Positions 14,201 to 24,473 of a DNA stretch of 64,000 nucleotides are shown one piece after another (positions within the stretch are counted from its first letter, which is position 1; the number at the start of each line of letters is the position of its first letter). The notes below the pieces were generated by a model. That model was not told where the DNA came from. It did not search any database and was given only the letters and a program-made list of their open reading frames with translations. A program made the translations under genes and the position numbers. Source of the DNA: Apostichopus japonicus (taxonomy: Eukaryota; Echinodermata; Holothuroidea; Aspidochirotida; Stichopodidae); the NCBI RefSeq assembly GCF_037975245.1, contig NC_092580.1, positions 8,158,501-8,222,500 of the forward strand, written 5' to 3'.

Positions 14201-17200
14201 AAACTATCATTAAGTCTTAATAGTGGTGCTTTTGCATTGTACTTAACATATTTAGCTGAAACTATATTTCATTTCGGTTTATGGTGATGCTATTGCATAC
14301 ACATGTTAAATAATATTCCCTTATTATTGATTCTACAGTGTGGAGGAGTACGTTTGTGGAACTATGAACGAATGGAAGACTTTTTGAGAGATGGACTCCG
14401 ACTGGCCCAAGGAATGGGATTAAAATCTGCTCTTGCAGGCTTGTGGTATGTTAGAAGGAATAAGTCTGTATGCAGTGGCGGAGCCTCCATACAGTCAGGG
14501 GGGGCAGATGCCCCCCCCTGACGGACTCAGATGGACTGCTGGCGCCCTTTTCAGCTCTTTCACCACTTTTTACTTATTCTAGATTATTGACTTTTTTATT
14601 GCGCTCTCATCTACTAATTGACATTTGTCAAATTTTGTTGGTGTAATTTGGCGATGACACCTATTTATTCTTGGTTTATCTGCAAATTAGCCAGGCCCGG
14701 AAAGGGTCATTTCTGGCGATCTAGGGAGTATCTTTACTCAATTTTTTTTTGTACGCTTCGCGCCAACCAGTGGTGGCGCTTGGCTTAGATAGTGACGAAA
14801 GCGCCCCTACAGACCATTCTTGCCCATCCTGACCAATACCCCTAGCTCCGCCACTGTCTGTATGCACATGCTGCACAGCATTGTGTGACTTGCGAAATCT
14901 TTGCAGCAGTTTTTGTACACAGAACCTTAGAATGTTAACATAGAATTCATGGAACTAGTCTCTTCTATGACCAGAACAAGCATTACAAGGTCCAATATAC
15001 AGTAAAATCTTCGGCAAAATAATAGCAAAGAGTTATGTAAAATGTCAAAATTAATACCTAAATTATGTTATATAATGATTTTACCTTCATTTTGCTGAAA
15101 TTAGCAAGTTAATGGAGAATGAGTTAACACTGTAATCAAGTAGGGATCAATTAACACCTTTGATTTAACTTAAACAATGCATGAGAATCTTCCTTTTGTG
15201 TTCATATCTAATGATTTTCCATTTCTAGGGCTGGTGGAGGTAAAGGTGTGGTGCAGATGCCAGAGGGAGAACGCCACAAAGATGCAGAGTTTAGAACAGC
15301 CATGTTCCATGATTATGGGGAATTTCTGTCGTCATTAAATGGTTGCTATGGTAACGTAATTTCTTTCCTTACTAACCATACCAAAATATCTAAAAACTGA
15401 ACTGACATGGCAGTCCTGCGTGGACGATATGCCTCTAAGTATTAAGAAATGAACTTACATGGCAGTCCTGCATGGACCATATGCCCCTAAGTATTTAAGA
15501 ACTGAACTGACATGGCAGTCCTGCATGGACCATATGCCTCTAAGTATTTAAGAACTGAACTGACATGGCAGTCCTGCATGGACCATATGCCCCTAAGTAT
15601 TTAAGAACTGAACTGACATGGCAGTCCTGCATGGACGATATGCCTCTTTAAAAACTATTTTTGTTCGGCTGAAAGTACAGTACTTCCAAATGTATATTAA
15701 CTTGGTATTCCATTTGAGAATATTTGACATCCTTTTGAGATATTAAATGAAAATGGTGCACACACGTACCTGTGCTGTAGACAGTAATAATTAATTGAGG
15801 GGGTGGGTGAGGGTGTGGGGTGGGGTGGTCAAAGTATGGGACTCAAGGGAGACCAAACATCTGTGAAAGCAATCAATAAGTTTACACATGAAGTACTGTG
15901 GGCCCTATGTCATAGATATGTCATTCTTGTCCTGCATTCTGGATACTTCAAAGGTCACACTGGCCATGCATTAATTCAGAGATATAAGCTCAATATGTAC
16001 AGTATATTGTCAGTGTGAAAGCTTACTGGTCAGTTTGTAATTAGTTACATTTGTAATTGTAAGTCTGTCACCATACAGACTACCATATGTACTAGCATGT
16101 TCCCTGTACTCAGACGTAAGCATTCAAAGTATAATTAATATGATCTGAGAGTATTGTTTGAATTTAACAAACATAAGTATCTCATGTACAGGAACTGATT
16201 GTACTTGCTATATCATAAAGTTGATTAAATTTGTCAAACTTATATGATATGTCACTGAATTGGTTTCATTAAAAGTAAATTTTTTATTTGTTGAATTTAT
16301 GCATTTTTCAGTCCAGTTGTATCGGTGTAGTTCAGTCGTAACTAAGGGCTAATGAATTTTATAATATTGCATTCATCAAATTTCTTTTATATGAAGACAT
16401 TTCAATTGATTGTAGGACCGGTGTGTAACAGTTAAATCTGATGCATAGAGAACTTAATATCTTTTAGTCGGCAAACAGGGTCAATAATTGCAGTGTATAA
16501 GTATATATTTTCTGAACAAACCAACATGAAATAATTTGTTAAAAATCATAAACAAGCGTGCAGTATGATGGTCATACTTCAGCTTTCCATCTGTCATCCA
16601 TTATGATTTCACATGACATTTGTGAAGAGATAAATGCCTTGCCCACTGTAGAAAAACCTTGCTGCAAAATACTATTTTTTCCTCAACGGTGCTTTTTTAT
16701 CTTTAAAACTAACCAGGTTTATTGATGAGATCAATTTCGATGTCAATATTTTACCTATCTTTTCCAAATTGATTAGCAAGGCTGTTGCATTTTATATTTG
16801 TGGTTAATTCACATTTATTGGGGTGAGGTTAGAGCTGACAATACTGGTATCACATATAATATACACGTCCTTGATTGACTGCAGATCAATAACGCCTGAT
16901 AACAAAAGTGCTGGTTCTCAGCTGTAATTAGCAGCACCAGTAATTAAGTTTCCTGAAGTTAACATGTATTACAAACTGATTGATCAACGGTGAACCTCAC
17001 CATAGTTTGCACAGTACATACATGTAAGGTGGAGGTGGCTCCATTCTATCACTGGGACACAATAACACCATCCACAATTACTTAATTAAAACATGATTAA
17101 CAGTGTTGCTCCCATTAGTATACTTCTCCATCCCTCATCATTTGTTGTATCTGCTAGGCTGTTTACTCTTCTACCTCACCTCCCCACTGGTCTTCTCTCG

Positions 17201-20200
17201 TCTACTAAACTACGCTGTCTATCTGGTGGTAAACTGATGTTGTTTTGTTCTCATTCGTTCCTAATTTTGTCAGTTGCTGCTGAGGATGTTGGCCTCAATG
17301 TCAATGACCTGGATGATGTGAATACATTCACTAGATACACCACCTGTATATCAGAGACAAGAGGCGGCTCAGGAAACCCTTCAGTAGCCACAGGAAAAGG
17401 TACTTTCTCTTCATAGAATGTTCACACATATCCACCTCTTGCGATAATGCTGTGTTGCCACTAGTAGTCTTTGTGAAATAAAAAGTCTTTTGCACATTGT
17501 TGCTAAGGAAGTATACACTAGCAGCTTGTCAAACTTCAAGATCCATGTTTACCTTGCTGCATATATGGTAAATTCCAGAGTAACCTTGCAGGTTTCTCTC
17601 ATGAACATATATAATGGTGTATTACCCAATTCACATAATACCACACAGTAATATTGTATCATAATAATATAAAATGCCCATAATAATATTGTTGCATATT
17701 GTATTACATGGTACAGTGATATACTATGATAACAGTTATATTGTTATTTTTTTAAATATATTACAGTTCAATAATATTGTATACTAGTAATATGTGTGTC
17801 CTTTTCTTCTGTTTCTAGCACTACTGTACCATTAACATGGCCCTATAAATAAACTTTAAAAGTAATTTTTTAATGTTACAAGTTGAAATATTACCAAAAG
17901 AAGTCATCCACAACCTACAGTAAATCACATTGCCACCAGTTACAGGAAACTAACAATTACTCCAGTAGCATCAGTTCAATTGGATATTATAAGGAATCAG
18001 TTATAGTCTTTAGATCAAGAACTGTGAAACACAATAACAACCCTTTTACAGTAAAATATGTTACACAGACCATATGGGTTGGAACAGACACTTAAATGAG
18101 TCAACTGATGGTTGGTTGCTAAACACAATCTCTCTATAATCTCTCACTAATTTCATTATTTTATTTAATAAATGTTTATGTGTCTCATTTCTTGTTATAG
18201 GGGTAATATGTGCCATGGAGGGGGCACTAGATCACCTACAAATGGGTACCTTGGCAGGCAAATCTATTGCCATACAAGGAGCTGGTAATGTTGGTGAGTA
18301 ACCTCTGGACCATTCCCCTCCCCCTCCCCCACCTCTCCCCCTTGTGACTTGAAATGCCAGTGACAGCTTTGCATGTGACTCTTGACTTCTTATAAAGAAC
18401 AACCAGTTGATCTCTCACCTAAGTTATTTAATCATGGAAAGGTCCACATATTTAATTCAATTTTTCAATCCATTATACTTAGCAATGATTTTTACTGCAT
18501 TGAGGAATCATTGTATCAAGTGACTATTTTGTTTTCTTCTTCAGCTACTACAATTGTAGATGGCCTCCTGCAGAGAGATGTAGGGAAGATCTTCATTACC
18601 GATTGCAATGTGGATACAATTAAAAGGATGCAGGAAAAATTTTCACAGGTAAGAAGTGAATTATTGATGGGAGGGCCCTGCAGCTAACCCCGGTTATCAC
18701 TGGATGCTAAATGCCCAACCACTCACCCCATCTTCAAGTGGTTACTTTACACCGGCGCTGAGTCAGGCAAACCTTTTATCAAGATTGGATTGTTAAGTTT
18801 TATAAAAAATGCATCTCATTGCTTTGATTAGAGAAACAACATGTAAGTATAAAGTTACTTGTTCTTGAGATATGAGCTTGTATGTTTGACCTCTGCTGAG
18901 CTTTGGCATTTAGGACTCATGTTCCTGTAGCTTATTTTATTTAATTGGAATATTATGTTAATGAAGCAACCTAACCATAACACCTGCTGGCAGTGGCGTA
19001 GGAAGGTACTTTTGAGTGGGGGGGCTGAAGACTGATGGCTGGCCTGGGGGAGGGGTTTAAGGGGAGGGGGTGTACCCCTCCCCTTTGTATTTTTTTTGCA
19101 TTTCCAGGTGGCCTCAGATGCAATTTGGTGCAATATAGCACACTTCAACCCACCCACTCCATTTTGTATATAATTTTGCATTTTCACCTGGCCTTAGATG
19201 CAATTTGGTGCTCCAAATGAGATTTTTTTCTCATTTAGAAATGAAAAAGGGGTTTTTTGACTTGCGAAGCGGGGGGGGCGGAATGATACTTCCGCCCCTC
19301 CATGTTTTTCACTGGGGGGGCTGGCGCCCCTCCAGCCCCCCCGGTTCCTACGCCCTTGCCTGCTGGTATATATATGTATATTTGTTTTTCATTTACTATT
19401 GTGACAGGATAGTGATAAAGTTGAAATAGTGAAGGTTGATGTCGGTGATAACAGCGTCCTATCAGCACCTTGCGATATATTGTCACCGTGTGCCCTTGGA
19501 AATGTGAGTCTGTTTTTTTAAAAAAAAACTTACTTTGCAAGAAGTAATCTAGTGTATGGGGATGTTGTGAGAGTGTGTAAGGATCACATTATTTCAAATT
19601 AAATGCTTGTTTACAGTGTTACATCATACAATCTCATAGAAAACATGGAATCACTAAGCCTGTTGATTTTCTGGTTATTCAGGTAATAAATAGTATCACA
19701 TAAGATTGATTTAATCTTTGGTAGAAATATATAAATAATTTACAGGGTGTATAGGAAGGGGAGAAATATTAGCAAGCAGTGCTGTAGAAAAGTACAACTT
19801 TGTGGTAAGACATATTACAACAGGTGCTTGAGTTAATGGCACCTATTTGTCCGGTGACCAAGTGAGTGGCACCTATATGTCCAGTGCCTGAGTTAATGGC
19901 ACCAATGTCTGGTAAGTGGCACCTATGTCCGGTGACTGAGGTAAAGGCACCTATATGTCTGGTGACTGTGATAATGGCACCTATATTTCGGTGACCGAGT
20001 TAGTGGCACCTTGCACCTATATGTCTGGTGCCTGAGTTAATGGAACCAATATGTCTGGTGCCTGAGTAAGTGGCACCTATATGTACGATGACTGAGTTAA
20101 TGGCACAGGTCTTTATGTCTATTGACTGAGTTAGTGGCACCTATATGTCCATTGACAGGTAATGGCACCAACATGTTCAGTAACTGTGTTTAATAGTGGC

Positions 20201-23200
20201 ACCTATATTTCCGGTGACTGAGTTAGTGGCACCTATATGTACGATGACTGAGTTAATGGCACAGGTCTTTATGTCCATTGACTGAGTTAGTGGCACCTAT
20301 ATGTCCATTGACAGGTAATGGCACCAACATGTTCAGTAACTGTGTTTAATGGTGGTACCTATATTTCCGGTGACTGAGTTAGTGGCACCTATATTGGAAC
20401 CAATATATCAATTGGAACCAATATGTCTGGTGCCTGAGTAAGTGGCACCTATATGTACGATGACTGAGTTAATGGCAGCTATATGTCCATTGACTGAGTT
20501 AGTGGCACCTATATGTCCATTGACTGAGTTAGTGGCACCTACATGTCCATTGACTAAGTTAGTGGCACCTATATGTCCATTGACTGAGTTAGTGGCACCT
20601 ATATGTCCATTGACTGAGTTAGTGGCACCTATATGTCTGGTGAAATACAGATACAGAGACTTGTAAATAGTAACAGTAGGTAACTTAGCATACTGGTGAT
20701 ACATTCCAGGCAAGGGTATTACATATTACAGTTGGAATACATATTGCAGCTATATGCCTGACAAATAGCAGTGAATTTTTTGCAAAACTCTGATTGATGA
20801 GGGAAAAATGTTGGTGTTTCCAGGACAAAGAGATTACCTTTCCTTTACTTAGACTTCATCAAGGATCGCAAAGGGACAAATACAGAGAGGAGTCTCTCTG
20901 ATCTAGCCATATAAAGCAAATTGTCTCAAGCAGAAACCTTGACTTTCTTTACTAAGAAAAAGTGCAGATCAGGCTTGGGGTAGTCGTAATCAGTAATCGT
21001 AATCGATTACAATCGATTACATTTTTTGAAGTAATCGTAATCGATTACTTTTGTGAAAATTGCAAAGTAATTGTAATCGTAATCCATTACAAGGGCAAAG
21101 TAATCGTAATCGTATTACATTTATGATTACAGTGAAATTTGAATGAGAAGGGCAAAATTAGTAGAAATGATTAAAACTAATTCTTACTATTGGCTTTTAG
21201 TGTGACCAAAGAAGTGTTCCTGCTTCTAGAATTCTCTAGCACAATAAACTTATACTAAGAAGTACTGGGGATTTGATCGCCATATTCAAGGATTTTTTAT
21301 CACCTGAATTATTCTGTTCAATGCTGCCTCTCAGCGTTCAAAATCCTTTTTCATACACAACTGGTTGACATTAGTTGACATGGTGTGCTGATTATAGAAA
21401 ATTATTTCATTAGTATATTAAACACTTAACAAACAATAACAGTCAGGCTGACAAAATACACCCTTTAAATTCATTTAAGTATTAGTAAATTTGATAAATA
21501 ATTCCATTTGCCATGTTCAGTGGGCCACAAGGCTCAGGTGTAGCAGCTATTGAAAGCACATTGCTATTTATGTCAGTCTATTGTTCTCATTTGAAAACAG
21601 GAAAATCTTCATTTGTTTTACTTTAGTATTTGTCTGTTTACTCTTTGTCTGTTTAAATTGTATTTTTTACTGGACTTATGGGTTACACATCTTAAACGTG
21701 TTAAGGCATAAATGTGCAATGCCTGGTAGGAATTGTAGATATACTTCCACAATTTTGTCCGTATATACTGTGAATGCCCTTCCTTTGCCCTATTTCATTG
21801 CCCTTTTTCCCGGCGGAGAGTTATATTAAACAGATATGCAGAGGATTGTGCAAGTAACCACAATGTAATCGTGATTGTAATCACGATTACATTACAATGT
21901 AATCGTAATTGTAATCGATTACTTCAACTTTAGGCCGTAATCGTAATCATAATCATACATTCTCAAGTAATCGTAATCGTAATCGATTACATTCAGATGT
22001 AATCGCCCCAAGCCTGGTGCAGATCATATAAATGTAATGTTAGTGATACTACATTTTCTATCGTTAAATCTTCATATTTCTCTCCTTTAACATTACCTTA
22101 CTCTCTCTCTTAACATTATTTCACATTTTTCTCCCAAAGATTTTGAATCCATCTACAATACCAGGGATTAAGGCAAAGATTGTTTGCGGTGCGGCCAATA
22201 ACCAGCTAGGATGTCCCGCAGATAGTGAACTCCTTAGCAAACTTGGCATTACATATGTAGTAGACTTTCTAGCTAACAGAATGGTAAAAGTTCTCCCTTT
22301 TCTTTATTACATTTTGACTAGTGCTCAATGAAGAAACAAAGTTTACAATATCTTTGCCTGATGTGACAGACAGTGTGTTCCATAGAAGCGAACAAATGAT
22401 GATAGTCACCCGGTAGAATTCTGCCAATCAACTGTTTGTAGTTTTGTGATAAGGTTTATACATAGAGGTCTGGAAGGTTTGTTAAAGGGATATTCCAGTC
22501 ACAGCAAGTTGACTTTCAATGACTGCGTATTGTTGAAGACCACAACCTGTTAGCATGTTATATATGGGAGACTCTTTGGTCAATTGTGATGCAGGCCATT
22601 GGCAATAGCAGAGAAGGTGAAATTATCACCATGGCAAATGAGACAAGATACTTAGTGCTCTTTATAATGTATAAATCATTCATGGCATGAGAAAGTACTT
22701 GTTAGAGGGTAATTGCATTTTGATGAGACCCTCAAAGTTTAGAGCAGATTGACAACTGCGCAAGCATTCCAGTACACCAAAGGAGACATCAACAGCAAAG
22801 ATTATAATATGAACTTTTACCTCTTGAAGAACTTGTGTCCCAACGACACCTATTTCCTAAACTGAATTTATCAACCCAAAAGAAGTTCCCTTCAAATAGG
22901 AAAAATGTTTTTTACAGGTTGCAAAATATGTGTTCTATCTGCCATTTTCACAGCATATTCTGCTGTAAAACCAGTGCATCAGTGTTTCAAACATTCTTGA
23001 TGTTTTTGACTATTGCTTTAAACCAAATTGTAAGAGAAGCTAATGTACATTTGTTAAGTAAAATTAAACTTTTACTAGGTTACATAATATTAACTATTTG
23101 GATAAATAATGATAAGTAAGGCCATTACAAGAAGATAAATGTGGGCATGGTGGAACTGAGTACTATTTTTCTAATATAGTGGAAAGTTTGATGACAGTTT

Positions 23201-24473
23201 TAGAGTTTCTTGATTTTGCTGATATTATATACATATTTATGCTGTAATATAAATGTTTTTGTCATATTTTTCTCATGATGTGATCAGTAATAAACATAGC
23301 AGTATTTCTTTCTCTACTAGGGAATCGTTAACTGTGCTAATGAAACCTACGGACGGCTTACAAGTGACCCTGCCATTGAAAGACACTTTGGACGAGATTG
23401 GGAGAACTCTGTGAGTATTTCAATTTTGAAGTTTCAATATTTCATTTTCCCTGCTACTCCCTTCTTCACAAGTTAAGACAACAGTCCCCTTCATTTTGGC
23501 TTCAATCATTCTGCTATGCACATAGTCCAGGAAAAATTCAACTTTAATGCCAAGCAAGTCGTTTTGATTTGATTTGATTTGATTTGATTTTATTCGGCAA
23601 GATATCAATCTTCAACTGCATACAAACAAAAAAATTGCACATAAAGATAAACATTTAAAATACAAGAAGGGAATATACTTAAATGCATTAAAAAGAAGTT
23701 TCCCTAGAAAGATAGAAGATTGAGATTTTTCGGTCATGTAGCAAGACTCCAGGAGGACGCTCCAGCAAAGGTTGCTTTAAGAGAAGCACTGAGACATACT
23801 GCTAAACCAATAGGAAGGCCTGTGACTACCTTGCTTGGAAAGTAAAGTCGCAATTTATGGACGTTATTATTAACAATTTCGAGGAAGCAATAAACCTTGC
23901 GCAAGATCGTGATACGTGGCGGAGGTCAATCACTGAGCATGTCATATAGACGAGACTCAGCTTACTACTACTACTAAGTCGTTTCCCTTTTATTTAAGCA
24001 GTTCAGAAGTCTGCCAGCAGTAATGTGATTGCACTGTACGTTGAATCATCAGGATTTAATAGATACACATCTGTAAACTTGCTGGGTCAGATACCTGCTT
24101 AAAATGATAACAGTGATGGGTATGTCATCATGTGATGGGTATGCTTTCATATCTAGTATTGTCAGATATGGTTTGTGCAATTAAAACTCTTACGTAGTTT
24201 TGGTTTGACTGCCTCCACTTTCATTTCTAGCGTGTTGCTTTGTCTATAGATGCTACTGACAGCAGACACTGACCTGTATTAATTTTATTCTAGGTGTTTT
24301 TAATGACCAAAGCTACAATAGCAAAGGCAGACAAGGATGGGATCAGCACGCATGAAGCAGCCAATCGGATCGCAGATGAGCTCAGCTTACAGTTACATCC
24401 AATTTGGCCAAACAGAAGCAAAGAGATCATTGAATCATTGGTCAACGCAAAATGGCATCTTCAAGAACGTTAA
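5271..24473 (+). CDS. Leucine dehydrogenase-like Glu/Leu/Phe/Val dehydrogenase, predicted mitochondrial
   Basis: Ten exons: 5271-5702, 14339-14445, 15229-15350, 17274-17399, 18201-18293, 18545-18648, 19408-19503, 22140-22283, 23321-23410, 24294-24473. All junctions are GT-AG and phases agree, giving 497 aa. The family oxidatively deaminates branched-chain amino acids to 2-oxo acids with NAD+. Visible family features: CGGVR at 145, GMGLKSA with Lys173 and AGGGKG with Lys185 (the substrate-binding and catalytic lysines, 12 apart as in bacterial LeuDH), AAEDVG with Asp225, the nucleotide-binding loop QGAGNVA near 288-294, SPCALGN, then AANNQL and NCANETYG. Bacterial enzymes are ~360 aa. The extra N-terminus (about 60 residues) is rich in Arg, Ser and Thr with no early acidic residue, typical of a mitochondrial presequence. 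Intron 1 is 8.6 kb and full of repeats. Leu versus Val or Phe preference cannot be read here. Confidence 0.93.
6790..6990. repeat. Cluster of AATCCTGCAGGATT-type palindromic motifs
   Basis: Within intron 1 of the dehydrogenase. About eight copies of half-sites ATCCTGCA or GCAGGATTC occur in both orientations, several as full palindromes (for example around 6814 and 6952-6987). The region can fold extensively. No target-site duplication or protein relation is visible. Confidence 0.7.
7510..8590 (-). mobile_element. 5'-truncated, decayed non-LTR retrotransposon (LINE), RT C-terminal part
   Basis: Read on the minus strand from about 8580, the translation gives VLFADDTNLSFHSKNVNS (RT motif C with FADD), then DKFCDWFAANI and DKTKYIVFS (motif D region). 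Further on comes PHLSYCTIIWSG, and after that the RT C-terminal tail KTHIHQTFEKGTY followed by a stop. Frames shift several times, so it is dead. Upstream of FADD the similarity stops near 8590. The 3' end at about 7510 finishes in an AATAAATG-like repeat tail. It may be the 3' half of the same element whose 5' half lies at 11098-13070. Confidence 0.8.
8591..9386. other. Intronic stretch with nothing recognised
   Basis: AT-rich DNA between the LINE fragment and a short acidic open frame. I see no repeat structure, splice-consistent exon or RNA gene. Confidence 0.4.
9387..9605 (-). other. 72-codon acidic open frame, possible fragment of a repeat-encoded protein
   Basis: Starts MPGLDPQNYSWKSKNG, continues through CYSPDWFEGPALLDHLF and ends in an Asp/Ser/Glu-rich tail (DADDSSTEPSWSDDSDNET). 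Composition looks like real protein, unlike the microsatellite frames nearby, and it lies antisense inside an intron filled with transposon debris. I cannot name the family. It may be the C-terminal exon of a transposon-encoded or captured gene, or chance. Confidence 0.3.
9850..11075. repeat. ~300-bp satellite array made of two alternating half-units
   Basis: The unit recurs exactly 300 bp apart (TTCCAAACCGGTTTTGAGTG at 10281 and 10581, with an earlier copy near 9980). Each unit holds two related halves. Both carry GGGCGTCTGGCGGGCCCTT and GCAGAAAATTTGTCTGGCAT, spaced alternately ~142 and ~158 bp; one half starts GTACCTTGCATATTTAATC and the other GTACCTCGTTCGTTTGATC. There are about four units, degenerate at both ends. 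A 235-codon minus-strand frame (10163-10870) runs through the array and is itself repetitive, so I treat it as a by-product. Confidence 0.92.
11098..13070 (-). mobile_element. Decayed LINE: ORF1 with CCHC knuckles and ORF2 endonuclease start
   Basis: On the minus strand 12571 down to 11791 encodes an ORF1-type protein. It has two zinc knuckles, CNNCLGEDHLMRNC and CKQCDELGHSESRC, then a long acidic/Gln-rich linker and a Lys/Arg-rich end, split by a frameshift. Downstream (11750-11098) is the start of an apurinic-type endonuclease: HHNSQSLKKHF, FTETWF, LGGGVCLF and GCVYRPPNSS, again over several frames. The similarity ends at ~11100 where the satellite begins. The RT domain is missing here; a fragment with the C-terminal RT lies in the same orientation at 7510-8590. 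The clade cannot be fixed by eye. Confidence 0.82.
13071..14338. other. End of dehydrogenase intron 1, nothing recognised
   Basis: AT-rich intronic DNA up to the exon 2 acceptor (TTGATTCTACAG ends at 14338). A 75-codon frame at 13574-13801 lacks any recognisable motif and I do not call it. Confidence 0.4.
14473..14856. mobile_element. hAT-type MITE, 384 bp, TSD TCTGTATG
   Basis: Perfect 12-bp terminal inverted repeats CAGTGGCGGAGC and GCTCCGCCACTG, flanked by the identical 8-bp duplication TCTGTATG at 14465-14472 and 14857-14864. Eight-base duplications and CA-starting ends are hAT hallmarks. No transposase is encoded. Near the left end is a G/C fold-back (TCAGGGGGGGCAGATG with its complement), and 14751-14792 holds the 42-bp module shared with other elements here. 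It lies just inside intron 2 of the dehydrogenase gene. Confidence 0.93.
15394..15650. repeat. 53-bp minisatellite, about five copies, dehydrogenase intron 3
   Basis: GAACTGACATGGCAGTCCTG recurs at about 15399, 15451, 15504, 15557 and 15610, a 53-bp period with few differences. The array sits shortly after the exon 3 donor. No function is visible. Confidence 0.93.
18991..19358. mobile_element. hAT-type MITE, 368 bp, TSD CCTGCTGG
   Basis: Starts CAGTGGCGTAGGAA and ends GGTTCCTACGCCCTTG (complement CAAGGGCGTAGGAACC), flanked by CCTGCTGG at 18983-18990 and 19359-19366. The interior has G-rich and C-rich ends and two ~80-bp related blocks containing AGATGCAATTTGGTGC. A second copy of the family starts at 63678 in the other orientation. 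It lies in dehydrogenase intron 6, 49 bp before exon 7. Confidence 0.92.
19815..20645. repeat. 30-bp minisatellite, dehydrogenase intron 7
   Basis: Unit GTGGCACCTATATGTCCATT plus GACTGAGTTA, clean from about 20460 to 20640 and degenerate further left. A longer block (about 160 bp, from ACCTATATGTACGATGACTG) is itself repeated near 20075 and 20230, so the array grew by nested duplications. The period is a multiple of three, which keeps frames open on both strands; these frames are not genes. Confidence 0.9.
20970..22016. mobile_element. hAT-type element, 1047 bp, TSD GTGCAGAT, subterminal GTAATCG repeats
   Basis: Ends CAGGCTTGGGG and CCCCAAGCCTG, flanked by identical 8-bp GTGCAGAT at 20962-20969 and 22017-22024. 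Both ends (about 20980-21130 and 21860-22010) are packed with GTAATCG, GTAATCGATTAC and CGATTAC motifs in both orientations. Such motifs are the usual arrangement for subterminal transposase binding. The middle 700 bp is unrelated AT-rich DNA with only an 82-codon frame and no transposase motif, so it is a non-autonomous deletion-type element. It lies in dehydrogenase intron 7, ending 123 bp before exon 8. Confidence 0.92.
23556..23705 (-). mobile_element. LINE 3'-end fragment with (AAATC)n tail
   Basis: On the minus strand the sequence ends GATATCTTGCCGAATAAAAT followed by about five AAATC repeats. This tail is typical of CR1-group LINEs. No coding part is left. It lies in dehydrogenase intron 9. 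Confidence 0.6.
23720..23985 (+). mobile_element. LINE 3' fragment encoding an RT C-terminal tail
   Basis: Plus-strand translation gives RFFGHVARLQEDAPAKVALR, then a KPIGRPVTT-type basic segment and, after stop codons, a tryptophan-arginine stretch. This is the usual end of a LINE reverse transcriptase (FGHV.R...P....GRP). The sequence finishes in an ACTACTACTACTA tail. It is decayed by in-frame stops and belongs to a different family from the (AAATC)n tail next to it, which has the opposite orientation. Confidence 0.7.

Noticed and set aside
15394-15650. CRISPR-like array
   Set aside because: Units are contiguous tandem repeats without unique spacers, in a spliced eukaryotic gene; the same applies to the other minisatellites.
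20408-20713. 101-codon repetitive frame (GHIGATNSVN units)
   Set aside because: By-product of the 30-bp minisatellite in the dehydrogenase intron.
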